Below are positions 62,926 through 64,000 of a stretch of DNA of 64,000 nt, one piece after another (position 1 is the first letter of the stretch; each line of letters starts with the position of its first letter). A program made the translations under genes and the position numbers. The DNA is from Erpobdella octoculata (taxonomy: Eukaryota > Annelida > Clitellata > Hirudinida > Erpobdellidae). The DNA lies in assembly GCA_963978895.1 (NCBI GenBank), contig CAXBUH010000067.1:1-64000 (forward strand), given 5' to 3'. Under the pieces are notes generated by a model. It saw only the letters and a list, made by a program, of their open reading frames with translations. It was not told the origin of the DNA and ran no database searches.

Positions 62926-64000
62926 CAGTGATGGGTAGTTACTAACGATAAATAGTTAACTACTAGTTATTAACTACTCTACAGTAGTTAAGAAATAGTT
63001 AATAACTACTTTTTGTTAAACTAGTTAACAACTTTTTAAATAGTTAATAACTACAGTAGTTAACTATTTTTTTAACTACTTTACTTTTTTGGTGGCTGAA
63101 AAAACTCTATAGATCATGAAACTGAAGTGGATGAGCCAGTATATGACATGTATGTAAATAATGAAGATCTAGTGGTGAAAGTATATCAGATTTGATAGAA
63201 AGTGAGCAAGATAATATTGATAATTCTGACGATGTGCTTCTTTTACCTCCTCATAAGCACTGTGGTAATCTACATACATAATTTTCATAACGCAGAGGCC
63301 GCTGTGGTCAGCAGACTGCAATTGGTAAAATTAGTGCGCGCAGGCGTGTAATTAACGTTATAACGCTATTGTACACTATCAGTTCCAAATATCCAAAACA
63401 TTTTTTCTAAGCTTTTATGCAATAGGTTATCCGATTGCATGTAATAAAAGTTTTTTTGATATTGCTGAGCATCCATTTTTAATAATGGTAGAGAAGAAAA
63501 CCATCTTTATTTAATATCTGATAGTTCGATAAAAATCACAAAAACGGTCATTTTTGACGGGCTGCTTCTAGTTATATCTTAAATTTCGTGGCAAGTGTTG
63601 ATGCATTGAAAATAAGGGATAATTTGAAATACAAACAACTTTATGATAGATCAATGGCAAAAGTTGTATCGTTATCAAACTTCATTCATCGCAATGCAAA
63701 AAATGCTGAGGATGTACAGGACATCTCACTGCTTTTGATCTAAATTACTTCTTTCGGGTTTCAAATTACTCATTTTTATTCACATCACATCACTCATACA
63801 ATAAATAATAAAGACAACATTCCTTACAATCTAATTGCAGTCTGTTCTGAAACAACTAAAACTCAGTGGCAATGATCCAGTCTCATTTGAAGACATCAAG
63901 GATGAAATTTTTGACATGATAAAACCAAATGACCCGTTAAAAATTACTTGTCAGGATCTCGTTAAAAGGTTTCAACAAATTATTTTTGATTAATATTTAA
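62926..64000 (+). mobile_element. hAT element, second copy, runs off the window
   Basis: Starts CAGTGATGGGTAGTTACTAA at 62926 and is the reverse complement of 33.6-34.16 kb for its first 520 bases, then of 28.6-29.2 kb. It lacks the LINE and the MITE of that copy. A transposase-like stretch (ALKIRDNLKYKQLYDRSMAK) is at 63605-63665. The right end lies beyond 64000. Confidence 0.82.

Noticed and set aside
63540..63590. Helitron end (TGACGGGCTGCTTCTAGT) here and at 28955
   Set aside because: The two sites are homologous internal positions of the same hAT element, so the CTAG context is coincidental.

Overview
The window is a gene-poor, AT-rich stretch of animal nuclear DNA. It has spliceosomal introns with GT/AG borders, long (TA)n tracts, non-LTR retrotransposons of the CR1/Rex1 type, many hAT transposons, Helitrons, Penelope-like elements with hammerhead ribozymes, LTR elements and one tRNA-derived SINE. 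Nothing in it is bacterial. The mix points to an invertebrate such as a cnidarian or a lophotrochozoan; the species cannot be fixed from sequence alone. All gene calls were made by reading translations and matching family motifs by eye, without database searches.

Two sets of non-transposon or possibly domesticated genes stand out. (1) Between 2.4 and 22.6 kb lie five copies (A-E), all on the minus strand, of a three-exon secreted-protein family. Exon 1 encodes a signal peptide and a Cys-rich PAN/Apple-like module, exon 2 a module resembling the ILEI/FAM3 domain, and exon 3 a short conserved tail. All introns are phase 1. Every copy carries at least one lesion, so this is a decaying or rapidly turning-over tandem array. 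(2) At 48.9-50.8 kb a four-exon gene encodes a 258-residue protein with an intact THAP zinc-finger signature and a P-transposase-like C-terminal tail, lacking a recognisable catalytic core. Exons 3 and 4 begin with a duplicated segment. The gene lies between 35-bp inverted repeats.

Layout. 0-2.3 kb: non-autonomous LTR element encoding a SAP-domain gag-like protein, inserted in the last intron of copy A and itself carrying a SINE. 2.3-6.3 kb: copies A and B. 7.7-9.1 kb: hAT relic. 9.4-14.5 kb: minus-strand LINE B, split by plus-strand LINE A, which is split by a hAT MITE. 14.6-15.8 kb: hAT relic with a nested MITE. 16.3-22.6 kb: copies C, D and E with a Helitron end between D and E. 24.5-25.7 kb: Helitron with a Rep/helicase fragment inside a 20-bp minisatellite. 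27.9-34.2 kb: one hAT element (8-bp TSD intact) swollen by a mariner-type MITE and a near-intact LINE. 34.2-35.9 kb: two Penelope-like 5' fragments with hammerhead motifs, then Helitron ends. 38.8-41.3 kb: hAT with a transposase C-terminus and a large foldback. 41.9-44.2 kb: second SAP-gag LTR element, fused head-to-head with an inverted fragment of its own family. 46.2-50.9 kb: solo LTR, an inverted-repeat element and the THAP gene. 51.4-57.6 kb: an inverted-repeat element carrying a full-length 5-kb LINE and a Helitron end. 59.9 kb: a 200-bp hairpin. 61.1-64 kb: two more hAT elements.

The main story is nested insertion. Target-site duplications, and in two cases paralogous empty sites, give a relative order of events.
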